Origin: Volucribacter amazonae
GTDB taxonomy: Bacteria > Pseudomonadota > Gammaproteobacteria > Enterobacterales > Pasteurellaceae
NCBI RefSeq assembly: GCF_029783845.1
Contig: NZ_LWID01000001.1
Span: 1,116,001-1,180,000 of the forward strand
DNA length: 64,000 bases
Direction of reading: 5' to 3'
The notes under the pieces are model-generated. The model had not been told where the DNA came from and did not search any database. It worked only from the letters and a program-made list of their open reading frames with translations. The translations under genes were made by a program, and so were the position numbers. Below, piece after piece: positions 44,978 through 54,798 of this stretch. How positions within the stretch are numbered: the first letter of the stretch is position 1; each line of letters opens with the position of its first letter.

Positions 44978-47362
44978 ATGGCACAACAGAATTTTAATCC
45001 GTTTGAACAATTAGTAAAAAAATATTGTCGTTACTTTGAGGTAAATAGCCCAAAACAATTTAATTTAGCCCAATGGTATCAAATACTAGCAGAGGGGACG
45101 AGAGATATTGCCTATCAACAACTACCCAACGACAACCAGAAAGGGCGACATGTGAACTATCTTTCTATGGAATTTCTGATTGGACGATTAACAGGCAATA
45201 ATCTGATTAATCTTGGTTATTATGATATGGCTAAAGCCTATTTACAGGACTATGGGGTAGATATTGTTGATGTTTTAGAACAAGAAACCGATCCTGCTTT
45301 AGGTAATGGTGGATTAGGGCGTTTAGCCGCCTGTTTTCTTGACTCTATGGCAACTCTTGGGCAAGCTGCAACAGGTTACGGATTAAATTATCAATATGGC
45401 TTATTTAAACAACATTTTGCCCAAGGAAAACAACAAGAAACTGCCGATTTTTGGGATAGAGAACATTATCCTTGGCAAACCTATAATGCAAGTAAAACGC
45501 AATATATCGGCTTTGCAGGTAGCATCACCCACATTGCAGAGGATCGTTATCATTGGCAACCTGACATTAAAGTACAAGGAAAGGCTTATGATCTAGCAGT
45601 GGTTGGCTATCAAAATAAACATTTACAAACCCTAAGATTATGGCAGGCGGACAATGAACTTGAATTTAATTTTGCTCAATTTAATGAGGGCGAATTTTTA
45701 CAAGCAGAAAGTCAAATTGTACAAGCCACCGCATTAACCAAAGTATTATATCCAAATGATAATCATCAAGCAGGGCAACGCTTGCGTTTAATGCAACAAT
45801 ATTTTCATGTGGCTTGCTCGGTAGCGGATATATTAGCTCGCCATTTAGCAATGGGATATGACATCAAAACCTTTGCCCAACATCAGGTTATCCAATTAAA
45901 TGATACTCACCCAACTTTAGCGATTTTGGAGTTAATGCGAGTATTATTAGATGAATATCATCTCGCTTGGCAACAAGCTTGGGATATTTGTTGCCATAGT
46001 TTTGCCTACACCAACCACACTCTATTACCTGAAGCCTTAGAACAATGGGATCAACATTTGTTCCAACAACTCTTCCCACGTCATTTTATTATTGTGGAAA
46101 AAATTAACCAATTATTTCAACAACAAGTGCAAGCCAAATTTGGCGATAATGCCGAAATCTGGAAAAAAGTCGCTATTTTGTATGATTATCGAGTGAGAAT
46201 GGCAAATCTTTGCGTAGTAACTTGCTTTAAAGTTAATGGCGTGGCAGAAATCCACTCGCAATTATTGATAACAGAATTATTTCCTGAATATTATCAACTG
46301 TTTCCGCAAAAATTCTGTAATGTAACAAACGGCATTACCCCAAGACGCTGGATTTACCAAGCCAATCCAAGCTTAAGCGGATTATTAACCAAAAGTTTAC
46401 CAAAGGATTGGTTAAAGGATCTCACTCAACTTAGTCAGATTGAAAAATATGTTGATGATATTGGTTTTCGTGATGAATACCAACAAATCAAACAATATAA
46501 CAAACATCAACTTGCCAAAGAAATTGCCTTAACCTTAGATCTTAAAGTAAATCCTCAGGCGATTTTTGATGTTCAAATTAAACGTATCCACGAATATAAA
46601 CGGCAACATCTTAATCTCTTAAATATTATTGCCACTTATCAGGCATTAAAAGCCAATCCAAATTTAGACATTACCCCAAGATTATTTATTTTTGCGGGCA
46701 AAGCAGCCCCGGGTTATTATTTGGCAAAAGATATTATTTGTGCCATTAATCGTGTCGCCAAGGTCATCAATCAAGATAAAAGTGTACGAGATAAATTACA
46801 AGTGGCATTTTTACCTAACTATCGTGTCAGCTTAGCGGAAAAAATTATTCCTGCGGCGGATATTTCTGAACAGATCTCAATGGCTGGCACAGAGGCATCA
46901 GGCACAGGCAATATGAAACTGGCATTAAATGGGGCATTAACCGTAGGAACTCTTGATGGGGCAAATGTGGAAATTGCTCAAATGGTGGGTGAGCAACATA
47001 TTTTCCTGTTTGGGCATACGGTAGAAAGCGTGCGTAAATTACTTGCGACAGGCTATAACCCAAGGGATTATTATCAACAACATTTACCGCTTAAACAAGC
47101 CATTGATTTTCTCAGTGATCCTCTTGTTTGTGGCAATGAACCGCAATTATTTAAAACATTACAGGATAATTTAATCAACCAAGATCCTTTTTTAGTATTA
47201 GCGGATTTTGCCAGTTATGTGGATATTCAGAAAACCGTTGGCGAGGCTTATGGCGATCAACAACGTTGGTGGCAAAGTGCCATTTTAAATACAGCACGTT
47301 TAGGTATGTTCAGTTCAGATCGTGCCATTGCTGATTATCAACAACGTATTTGGTTAAAATAA
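44978..47362 (+). CDS. malP: Maltodextrin/glycogen phosphorylase
   Basis: 794 aa from the ATG at 44978, 5 bases after a GGAGG at 44968-44972; an earlier ATG at 44966 overlaps that RBS. RHVNYLSMEFLIGRLTGNNL, DPALGNGGLGRLAACFLDSMATLG and the PLP-lysine segment EASGTGNMKLALNGALTVGTLDGANVE (in parts) are intact. It phosphorolyses maltodextrins to glucose-1-phosphate. With malQ downstream and malT divergent, MalP is the better name than GlgP. Confidence 0.93.
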   Translation: MAQQNFNPFEQLVKKYCRYFEVNSPKQFNLAQWYQILAEGTRDIAYQQLPNDNQKGRHVNYLSMEFLIGRLTGNNLINLGYYDMAKAYLQDYGVDIVDVLEQETDPALGNGGLGRLAACFLDSMATLGQAATGYGLNYQYGLFKQHFAQGKQQETADFWDREHYPWQTYNASKTQYIGFAGSITHIAEDRYHWQPDIKVQGKAYDLAVVGYQNKHLQTLRLWQADNELEFNFAQFNEGEFLQAESQIVQATALTKVLYPNDNHQAGQRLRLMQQYFHVACSVADILARHLAMGYDIKTFAQHQVIQLNDTHPTLAILELMRVLLDEYHLAWQQAWDICCHSFAYTNHTLLPEALEQWDQHLFQQLFPRHFIIVEKINQLFQQQVQAKFGDNAEIWKKVAILYDYRVRMANLCVVTCFKVNGVAEIHSQLLITELFPEYYQLFPQKFCNVTNGITPRRWIYQANPSLSGLLTKSLPKDWLKDLTQLSQIEKYVDDIGFRDEYQQIKQYNKHQLAKEIALTLDLKVNPQAIFDVQIKRIHEYKRQHLNLLNIIATYQALKANPNLDITPRLFIFAGKAAPGYYLAKDIICAINRVAKVINQDKSVRDKLQVAFLPNYRVSLAEKIIPAADISEQISMAGTEASGTGNMKLALNGALTVGTLDGANVEIAQMVGEQHIFLFGHTVESVRKLLATGYNPRDYYQQHLPLKQAIDFLSDPLVCGNEPQLFKTLQDNLINQDPFLVLADFASYVDIQKTVGEAYGDQQRWWQSAILNTARLGMFSSDRAIADYQQRIWLK

Positions 47363-47370
47363 CCCTATAA

Positions 47371-47474
47371 TATCGTCGTTCCAATTTAAAATAAGACCAG
47401 GCAGTACGCCTAAAATGCTACAAAAAGTACGGCAGGTGTACCAACGCCATATCAGTTTAAAAGGAACGACTCTA
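47371..47474 (+). repeat. MITE-like palindromic repeat, long form, between malP and malQ
   Basis: 104 bp, TATCGTCGTTCCAATTTAAA to AAAAGGAACGACTCTA. Both terminal and internal inverted repeats are mildly decayed. It fills most of the 143-bp malP-malQ gap. Confidence 0.82.
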
Positions 47475-47505
47475 AAATAAATCATTTTATCGTTAGAGAA
47501 ATACC

Positions 47506-49584
47506 ATGAAAGTGCGGTCAATTTTCAATAAAAAATGTATTCAAGCAGGCATTTTACCTTATTTCCAAACAGAAACAGGGGTAAAACAACATATTGCTGA
47601 TCAGGTAAAACAAAAATTATTTAATGCCTTGAACGGAAAGCATAAAACCCAATCCATTCCCTTGCCTAATGTGAAAGTCTTTTCACAACATAAACAGCCT
47701 TATTTTGTCAAATTGACAGGCTTAAACAAACATTATCAAGCAAAATGGCAATTAGTGCTAGAAAATGGCAAGCAAATTACCGGCAAAGTGAAACGCAATG
47801 CAATTCAACTACCGAATGATTTACCCTTAGGTTATCATCAATTAACCCTTAACGGACAAAAAAAGCAATATACTTGTCGCATTATTATCAGCCCTCATCA
47901 ATGTTATCAACCTCAAGTTATCCAACAAAAACAAAAATTATGGGGAACGTTTTTACAGCTTTATGGGCTAAAATCCAAACAAAATTGGGGCATCGGCGAC
48001 TTTGCGGATCTCAAACAATTCATTCAACATTTTAGCCATTATCAAGCTGATTTTATCGGTTTAAACCCTATTCATTCCTTATTTCCAGCCAATCCCGATT
48101 TAATCAGCCCTTATAGCCCTTCTTCTCGCCGCTGGCTCAATATTGCTTATATCCATGTGAATGAAGTCGCTGAATTTCAACAAAGCCCCCAAGCACAAGA
48201 TTGGTTTAACAGCGAAACCATTCAACAACAACTCGCCGAGCTACGAAACCTTGCTTGGATTGATTACCCACAAGTCATCAAGCTAAAATTAACTGGGCTT
48301 AGGCTCGCCTTTAATCAGGTAAAAACAACATTACAGCAAAATCCTCTCTCAGATTTCGCCCAATTTATACAAACCAACGGCGAGGCACTGCAACAGCAAG
48401 CCACATTTGACGCATTACATCATCATCTAACACAGCAATCCCATTTACTCGGTGGCTGGGATAGTTGGGCAGAAGCATACCAAGATTACCATTCGCCCGC
48501 AGTACAACAATTCCGCCAACAATATGCTGATGAAGTCTTATTTTACGCTTGGCTACAATTTTTAGCCGAACAACAATTTGCCCAATGCCAACAACTTTGT
48601 AGCCAAAAAGGTATGTCCATTGGGCTTTACCGCGATCTCGCAGTAGGTGTTGCCAATAACGGTGTAGAAACTTGGCAAAATCAATCCCTTTATAGCCTAA
48701 ATGCCTCTATCGGTGCTCCCCCTGATATTTTAGCCCCACAAGGGCAAAACTGGGGATTAGCCCCAATGAACCCCCATAGCTTAATCCAACAAGGCTACCA
48801 ACCCTTTATTGATTTACTACGAGCCAATATGCAACATTGTGGTGCATTACGCCTTGATCATATTATGGCTTTACTGCGTTTATGGTGGATACCTAAAGGC
48901 GATACCGCACATAATGGGGCTTATATTCGTTATCCTGTTGATGATCTTATTGCCATTTTGGCACTGGAAAGCCAACGCCACCAATGTTTAATTATTGGCG
49001 AAGATCTTGGCACAGTACCCAAAGAAATCATAAAAAAATTAGCCGATGCAGGCATTTTCTCCTATAAAATCTTTTATTTTGAATTTGATCAACAGGGGCA
49101 AAACCGAGATTTGCAGGATTATCCTTATCAATCAATGACTACATTAAGCACCCACGATTTACCCACTATCAACGGTTATTGGCAAGGCTATGATTTTACC
49201 TTAGGGCAACAATTTGGCGTGTACCCCGATCCCAAAATCCTCAAACAATTAAAGCAAGATCGCATTAATGCCAAAAAGCAAATTCTACAACGCTTACGAC
49301 AACATCAAATCGCCATTGAACAAGGAATTGATGAAAGCCTAGAAAGTAAGGTAACCAAAACCTTTACACATCAACTACAAAGCTATGTGGCTAAGGTAAA
49401 TAGTGCCTTATTTGGCTTTCAACCTGAAGATTGGCTCAATATGCGTGAACCCGTCAATATCCCGGGCACCAGTTTTCAATATGCTAATTGGCAACGCAAA
49501 CTTACGGCAGAGATTGATGAAATTTTTAATGACCCAACAATCCAACAATTATTGATAACCGTAAATCAAGCGAGAAAGTCTTAA
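47506..49584 (+). CDS. malQ: 4-alpha-glucanotransferase (amylomaltase)
   Basis: 692 aa, family GH77. Catalytic residues are recognisable: CGALRLDHIMALLRLWWIP holds the nucleophile Asp, IIGEDLGTVP the acid/base Glu, and LSTHDLPTINGYW the third Asp. It transfers maltosyl units between maltodextrins, making substrates for MalP. The start codon ATG AAA GTG CGG TCA overlaps a USS (47510-47518). RBS is weak (AGAGAAA). Co-directional with malP across a MITE copy. Confidence 0.94.
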   Translation: MKVRSIFNKKCIQAGILPYFQTETGVKQHIADQVKQKLFNALNGKHKTQSIPLPNVKVFSQHKQPYFVKLTGLNKHYQAKWQLVLENGKQITGKVKRNAIQLPNDLPLGYHQLTLNGQKKQYTCRIIISPHQCYQPQVIQQKQKLWGTFLQLYGLKSKQNWGIGDFADLKQFIQHFSHYQADFIGLNPIHSLFPANPDLISPYSPSSRRWLNIAYIHVNEVAEFQQSPQAQDWFNSETIQQQLAELRNLAWIDYPQVIKLKLTGLRLAFNQVKTTLQQNPLSDFAQFIQTNGEALQQQATFDALHHHLTQQSHLLGGWDSWAEAYQDYHSPAVQQFRQQYADEVLFYAWLQFLAEQQFAQCQQLCSQKGMSIGLYRDLAVGVANNGVETWQNQSLYSLNASIGAPPDILAPQGQNWGLAPMNPHSLIQQGYQPFIDLLRANMQHCGALRLDHIMALLRLWWIPKGDTAHNGAYIRYPVDDLIAILALESQRHQCLIIGEDLGTVPKEIIKKLADAGIFSYKIFYFEFDQQGQNRDLQDYPYQSMTTLSTHDLPTINGYWQGYDFTLGQQFGVYPDPKILKQLKQDRINAKKQILQRLRQHQIAIEQGIDESLESKVTKTFTHQLQSYVAKVNSALFGFQPEDWLNMREPVNIPGTSFQYANWQRKLTAEIDEIFNDPTIQQLLITVNQARKS

Positions 49585-49626
49585 ATAATTTAGCGAAAAA
49601 CTACCGCACTTTGCTCACTTATCCCT

Positions 49627-49648
49627 CGCCGTTTGAACTAAAACGGCG
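49627..49648. terminator. Hairpin between convergent malQ and ABC gene
   Basis: CGCCGTTT (49627-49634), 6-base loop, AAACGGCG (49641-49648). There is no T run on either strand, so it may be a weak or Rho-assisted terminator. Confidence 0.4.
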
Positions 49649-49719
49649 ATACATCAATCGTTTCTGTTGGATAAAACAGTTCGTCATAAATCCATTTTCT
49701 TTATTTTAACAAAATTCTG

Positions 49720-51489
49720 CTAATACCCACCGCACTTTTCGGTAATATCAAAGCGTTTATTATGGAATTTTTGCAATGTACCTCGGTGTCCGATGCTGAT
49801 AATAATGGCTTGTGGTAACTCGGTGCGAATTAAGGAATAAAGCCATTGTTCTGTGGGCTCATCAAGGGCAGAGGTGGTTTCATCTAAATAAATCACACTA
49901 GGTTGGCTAAGTAAAATACGGATAAAAGCCACACGTTGTAATTCACCGGGGGAAAGGGTGGCTTGCCAATCAAGATCTTGGTCAATATGGCTAAGGTATT
50001 TTTCCAGTTTACAACGTTTCATCATACTGCAAACTTGGGCTTTGCTGGCTTGAATATCGGGATAACAAATGGATTGATATAACGTGCCTTGTGGCATATA
50101 AGGGCGTTGCGGTAGGAATAAACTACGGCAATCACAAGGGGTTTCTACATAGCCCATAGTTTCAAAGGGATAGATACCTGCAATGGCTTTCAAAAGGGTG
50201 GTTTTGCCTGTGCCTGATGGCCCTTGAATTAACAGGGCATCGCCTGCATTAAGTTGTAAATTGAGGTTAGCAAGCAAAATGTTACCATGTTGATCTTTAA
50301 TTCCAAACTGGCAAAGTTTAACTTGATTACCACAAGCAGTAGGCTGATAAATTTGGTTATCATCTAATTCATCAAGTTTAGCAAGAAAGCCTGATAAACG
50401 GTTTAAGCGAGCTTGATAGAGAGTAAACTCTTCATAGAATAAACGGAAAAAAGATAAGGCTCGCATTAGGCGGTTAAAGGATTGTACCGTTTGGTGCATA
50501 TCGCCAAGGGTAACTTGCCCAGCAAAAAAGCGAGGGGCTTGTAACATTAACGGCAATAATTTGGCGACTTCGGTTACTCCTGTATTAAAGCCGTCCAGCC
50601 CTAGCATTTTTAATACAATTTTCCAGCGATTTTTAATAATTTGATTGAATTTATCCTTGAGTAAATGGTGTTCTTGCTGTTCGCCAGCATAAAAAGCAAC
50701 ACTTTCGGCGTGATCTCTGACCCGAATAAGCGAATAACGATAGTTACCGCTTAATTTTTCTTTATTGAAGTTAAGTTTAACCAGAGGGTGTCCAATCCAG
50801 ACAGAAAGTGCGGTGGCAATAATAATAAAAATATAAATAAAAAAGACCACGCCTTTAGGAATCGCTACCCCTAAAAGCACCAATAAGCCTGATAAGCCCC
50901 ATAAAATAATGGTAAATTCAATGGTGGACACAATGGCATTAATGACCCCTCGCACCATATCTACAGTAACGGTAATAAATTCTCGTGCGTCTTGTTCTAT
51001 CCGTTGATCAATATTATCGGGCAAGGTTTTTTCATATTTTAGGCGGTAATAATTTTTATTAGCAAGCCAACGTTGCAACATGACCGCATTGAGTTTTTCT
51101 AACCATTTAATTTCAAAAACTTGGCGAATTAAATCATTGATAATGGAACGTGTAATATTGACTAATACTAAAAGGGCATTAATGCCAGCAAAAAACCAAA
51201 AGGCATTGGCATCTTGTTTTTGTAATGAACTATACAAGCCATTATAAAAGAATGAATTAAGGACACTAATACGGACTTCAAGCAAAATCAGCGTAAGCAA
51301 TAGGACAATCATCAGCAAAATTTTATACCCCCCGCTTTGTTGTACACAAGGGCGGGTAATTAACCAAAATTTTTTGCCAAAATCCGTATATTTTAATAGC
51401 CAAGCTGTCAGGCTTAGCATTAAACATACCCAAAAAAGTGAAGAAATTAGCCAATAAAAGCTATTATTAAGTTCCGTTTGCCAGTTCAT
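49720..51489 (-). CDS. YddA/SbmA-like ABC transporter, fused permease and ATPase
   Basis: 589 aa from the ATG at 51489 (MNWQTELNNS); an upstream TTG at 51504 would add five codons. Six membrane helices with the SbmA/BacA-like signature (NIDQRIEQDAREF, ESVAFYAGEQQE) precede an ATPase domain with Walker A GPSGTGKTTLL, signature LSPGELQRVAF and Walker B VIYLDETTSALDE. It strongly resembles H. influenzae HI_0036 as I recall it. Substrate unknown. Last gene of an operon headed by a siderophore receptor, so iron-siderophore transport across the inner membrane is plausible. Confidence 0.85.
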   Translation of the reverse strand: MNWQTELNNSFYWLISSLFWVCLMLSLTAWLLKYTDFGKKFWLITRPCVQQSGGYKILLMIVLLLTLILLEVRISVLNSFFYNGLYSSLQKQDANAFWFFAGINALLVLVNITRSIINDLIRQVFEIKWLEKLNAVMLQRWLANKNYYRLKYEKTLPDNIDQRIEQDAREFITVTVDMVRGVINAIVSTIEFTIILWGLSGLLVLLGVAIPKGVVFFIYIFIIIATALSVWIGHPLVKLNFNKEKLSGNYRYSLIRVRDHAESVAFYAGEQQEHHLLKDKFNQIIKNRWKIVLKMLGLDGFNTGVTEVAKLLPLMLQAPRFFAGQVTLGDMHQTVQSFNRLMRALSFFRLFYEEFTLYQARLNRLSGFLAKLDELDDNQIYQPTACGNQVKLCQFGIKDQHGNILLANLNLQLNAGDALLIQGPSGTGKTTLLKAIAGIYPFETMGYVETPCDCRSLFLPQRPYMPQGTLYQSICYPDIQASKAQVCSMMKRCKLEKYLSHIDQDLDWQATLSPGELQRVAFIRILLSQPSVIYLDETTSALDEPTEQWLYSLIRTELPQAIIISIGHRGTLQKFHNKRFDITEKCGGY

Positions 51490-51504
51490 TTTTTTATTAA
51501 TCAA

Positions 51505-52140
51505 TTAATGTTCATATAAATGCGTAACTAATTTGCCGTCTAAATATTCACCAATATAGACTTGATTTAATTTAATATTTTGTTGTTGCAGTTGTTGTTC
51601 AATCCATTGTTCATCTTTACCAATAATATCTAATATATCATTGTCAATACCACCAGCTAAAATTAAAGGATAACGTAAACTTTTATCGCCATATTGAATA
51701 ATTGAAAGTTGCCCATTTTGTTCTAATACTGCACGTTTAACAGTGGCGATTTCATAAACGCCAGCAGAACGTAATTTAAACATTAAATCATGGGCTGAAA
51801 TACCATTACGCATACATTCCCCCACTTGAATTTTGCCATTCATAATGACCCAAACGGGTTTACCGTCAATTAATCCTTTCACCAAATGGTTATGGTTTTT
51901 AATAAACTTAAGACTAAAAATCAATAATGTCCATAACACTAAAACTAAAGAAAATTGTAAAACACCAATATTATCGTTATAAATTACCCCACCAATAATG
52001 CCACCTAGTACATAATTTTGCACTTGATCCATTGCTGATGTAGGAGCAAGATTACCTTTTCCCATTAAATTAATTTGTAATACTAAACCAAGAATACCCA
52101 TAAGTAATTTCAGGCTTAATAAATAATAAGATTCGATCAT
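51505..52140 (-). CDS. DUF421 (YetF-type) membrane protein
   Basis: 211 aa. Three N-terminal hydrophobic segments followed by a soluble domain with KGLIDGKPVWVIMNGKIQ and LMFKLRSAGVYEIATVKRAVLEQNGQLSI, which is the YetF/DUF421 pattern (PF04239). Function is poorly known. It lies 5 bp after a DUF3290 gene and directly before the ABC gene; DUF3290-DUF421 pairs are common in Firmicutes. Confidence 0.85.
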   Translation of the reverse strand: MIESYYLLSLKLLMGILGLVLQINLMGKGNLAPTSAMDQVQNYVLGGIIGGVIYNDNIGVLQFSLVLVLWTLLIFSLKFIKNHNHLVKGLIDGKPVWVIMNGKIQVGECMRNGISAHDLMFKLRSAGVYEIATVKRAVLEQNGQLSIIQYGDKSLRYPLILAGGIDNDILDIIGKDEQWIEQQLQQQNIKLNQVYIGEYLDGKLVTHLYEH

Positions 52141-52145
52141 AAATA

Positions 52146-52604
52146 TTAATGCTCAGTTGTAGATTGGATAATATTAATATGAGGATTAACTAAATTAATA
52201 GGGGCTAATGAATAAGCAGAAAAGTCATTATTAAAATGTACTTCATAATAATTTTCTTTAATAGATAAAATCATACCATTAGAAGGTGTTCGGCTATTCA
52301 CTAAAATATCTTTATGTTCAAGCTGTTGAGTATAAATTACCGAATCTAAAAATGTTATCATTCTTGAACTATTTGCAGCGGCAGAAAGATTAGAGGAATA
52401 ATAATTATATTGCACCCCAAGTAGGAAAATAACAATAAGTAAAAAGATAATACTCAAATCACGATATTTTGTTTCCATTCTATGGCGTAAATATAAAAAA
52501 TTAGCCACTAACATAATCATCAATGCAATAAAAATGATAAGGTATTTTATATACCCTTGAAAGGAGGTTTGACTTTGTAGGTATAAGTATGTGTAAAAGT
52601 TCAT
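52146..52604 (-). CDS. DUF3290 family membrane protein
   Basis: 152 aa. Two membrane helices (IKYLIIFIALMIMLVANFLYL and LSIIFLLIVIFLLGVQYNYY in pieces) and a small extracytoplasmic domain with DILVNSRTPSNGMILSIKENYYEVHFNND. Fits DUF3290, usually found next to a YetF-type protein as here. Function unknown. Follows the TonB receptor by 61 bp with a hairpin between. Confidence 0.8.
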   Translation of the reverse strand: MNFYTYLYLQSQTSFQGYIKYLIIFIALMIMLVANFLYLRHRMETKYRDLSIIFLLIVIFLLGVQYNYYSSNLSAAANSSRMITFLDSVIYTQQLEHKDILVNSRTPSNGMILSIKENYYEVHFNNDFSAYSLAPINLVNPHINIIQSTTEH

Positions 52605-52626
52605 AAATAATTATTGATAAATAGTG

Positions 52627-52652
52627 AAGGGCGATAATTTTCGCCCTTTTAT
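52627..52652. terminator. Hairpin between receptor and DUF3290 genes
   Basis: AAGGGCGA (52627-52634), 6-base loop, TCGCCCTT (52641-52648). The T run is on the plus strand, so for the minus-strand operon it would act at most as an attenuator or RNA-stability element. Confidence 0.5.
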
Positions 52653-52665
52653 TTATATAAATCAA

Positions 52666-54798
52666 TTAGAAAGAATATTCCACATTCGCCCAATACGTTC
52701 TAGGCATACCTAATACTGCAAAGCTACGATCATAAAGTCCACGTTGTACTTGCCAGTAACTTTCATTAAACAGATTTTCTACGCCCATTGTGAATGTTAA
52801 AGATTGCGTATTATCTAATTTAACAAGATATTTTGCACCAATATCTACTGTGGTATAAGACGGGAATTTATAGTTTTTTGCTGTATCTTGATAAGAAGAT
52901 CCATAATATTGTACCGCACCATTCAAGGTTAAATTATCAACAAATGGTGTATCCCATTCCACCCCTGCTTTGGCGATAATACGAGGACTGGCGACTTGGC
53001 TACCCGTAACAGTACTACCTGAATAGGTTGGGAAATTAATAAGATCACCTTTATTATAGGTAATACCGAGGTTAGGGCGTAAACTACCGTCCAATAAACT
53101 TGCATAGATATTTAACTCAATTCCGCGATTACGCTCCTCGCCCTGTTCTCTGCCAGTACTAGGCACAATCCCCGGTCTTCTTAATTGATAAATACTTAAG
53201 GTCGTTGTTAGATTTTCGCCCCAATTTTTGCGTACACCCGTTTCTATTTGGCGAGTTACTCGTGGGCTTAACATTTCTCCTGTATCTGGATCGGCATTAC
53301 CGGGTTCTAAATCTTCCAAATAATTCGCATAGAAAACAAGGTTAGGATTGGCAATCCAAGAACCAGCAATCATCGGGCTAAAGCGGTTTGCTCTAAGCGT
53401 GGTATTTTTTACATGGTTAGTTTGTTTGATCCATTGCAAACGTCCCCCTAACGTCAATTTTAATTGTTCATCAAAGAAACCAAGGGTATCGGCTAAAGCT
53501 AAACTATGAGCTTGTAAGCGTTGATCCACAGAATGGGTAGTTAATTCTGATGAATAGCTTGCTGTACTTGGTAAAACGGGATTGTAGATATTATAAATAG
53601 TATTATCTGTTGCTTTTTTTCCTTGGTAATGATCACGCGTACGTATTACGCTATCCCAAGCTACACTCCAGTTATGACTTACTAGACCTGTAAAATGCTC
53701 ACCGCTTAGTTTTAAATTTGCGCTAGTGGTTTTATGGGTAAAATCATTGGCACGCATAGAATCAATTTTATAGGTATCAGCTGTTTGCATTTCTAAATTT
53801 CCAAAAGCCCCATAATATTTAGCACGCATATAACCAATACCACCAGATAACATCATGCTATAAGGCAAATCATATTCAAAGGTCATCATTATGGTTTTTG
53901 TATCGGTGGTCTGTCCTGACCAACTCGGGATTAAATTCGTTTTGCCGTTAGGTGCCGAAGCGAGAGCATAACTTAAGTTCTGAATATCTTGTATTCTTGC
54001 TCTCCCACCTTTAGTCGCACGTTTTGCATAGAGAAAATCAATACCTACTCGCAATTTTTCGCCACGATAATCAGCTCCTAAAGAAAATTGTTTGTCTCTT
54101 TCACTATAACCAGTACGAGGCGTGTTACCATCACGATAAAGTCCTCCAATACGAATACCCCACTCCTTGTTTTCGCCAAAACGGCGACCAAAATCAAAGG
54201 TCTCTTGTAAACGATTATTGGCATACCAACCAAAACCAATTTTATTAATCGGTTTATCAGTAGCTCGTTTAGTTTCAATATTCACTGAAGCACCTGCCGA
54301 ACCTTCCGGATCCATACCAACCGTAGCCGTTGAAGCACCTTTAATTAATTGAGCTGAGGCTATACCCGTTAATTGAGAAGCATAGTTAGAATAAAGACCT
54401 GCTAAACCATTGACACTAAATTGACGAGCATCAAGTTGTAAACCTCTCACATAAATTCCACCTAACGTATTGGTTTCGCCCCCAAAATTCATAACAGAAG
54501 AATCTAATTTTGAAATAGCATCAACAAGATTTCTTGAACCCGTTTCTTCAATGGCTTTTTCATCGTAATTGACGACATTGATAGAGGAAGTAAAGGCAGA
54601 TTGTTTGCCAAGCAAACTTAAATTGACATCAGATTTTAATTTATCGGTAGCTTTGTATTTTTCAAACTCGGTAACAACATTAATTTGATCTAGTTCACTT
54701 TCATCACTACCCCCTACCTGACTCGTTTCAGCAAAAGTAGAAAAAGAAATCCCTGCAAATAGGGAAAGATAAATAAGGTTGAAATTAAACTTATTCAT
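52666..54798 (-). CDS. TonB-dependent siderophore receptor
   Basis: 710 aa. Sec signal (cleavage near FA-ET at residue 23), TonB-box region (ELDQINVVTEFEKYKA), plug domain with SSINVVNYDEKAIEETGSRN, GIYVRGLQLDARQF and AQLIKGASTATVGMDPEGSAGASVN, then the beta-barrel ending ...YWANVEYSF. It resembles siderophore rather than haem receptors. The ligand is not recognisable. A Fur-like sequence lies about 50 bp upstream. It heads an operon with DUF3290, DUF421 and a YddA-like ABC protein. Confidence 0.88.
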   Translation of the reverse strand: MNKFNFNLIYLSLFAGISFSTFAETSQVGGSDESELDQINVVTEFEKYKATDKLKSDVNLSLLGKQSAFTSSINVVNYDEKAIEETGSRNLVDAISKLDSSVMNFGGETNTLGGIYVRGLQLDARQFSVNGLAGLYSNYASQLTGIASAQLIKGASTATVGMDPEGSAGASVNIETKRATDKPINKIGFGWYANNRLQETFDFGRRFGENKEWGIRIGGLYRDGNTPRTGYSERDKQFSLGADYRGEKLRVGIDFLYAKRATKGGRARIQDIQNLSYALASAPNGKTNLIPSWSGQTTDTKTIMMTFEYDLPYSMMLSGGIGYMRAKYYGAFGNLEMQTADTYKIDSMRANDFTHKTTSANLKLSGEHFTGLVSHNWSVAWDSVIRTRDHYQGKKATDNTIYNIYNPVLPSTASYSSELTTHSVDQRLQAHSLALADTLGFFDEQLKLTLGGRLQWIKQTNHVKNTTLRANRFSPMIAGSWIANPNLVFYANYLEDLEPGNADPDTGEMLSPRVTRQIETGVRKNWGENLTTTLSIYQLRRPGIVPSTGREQGEERNRGIELNIYASLLDGSLRPNLGITYNKGDLINFPTYSGSTVTGSQVASPRIIAKAGVEWDTPFVDNLTLNGAVQYYGSSYQDTAKNYKFPSYTTVDIGAKYLVKLDNTQSLTFTMGVENLFNESYWQVQRGLYDRSFAVLGMPRTYWANVEYSF

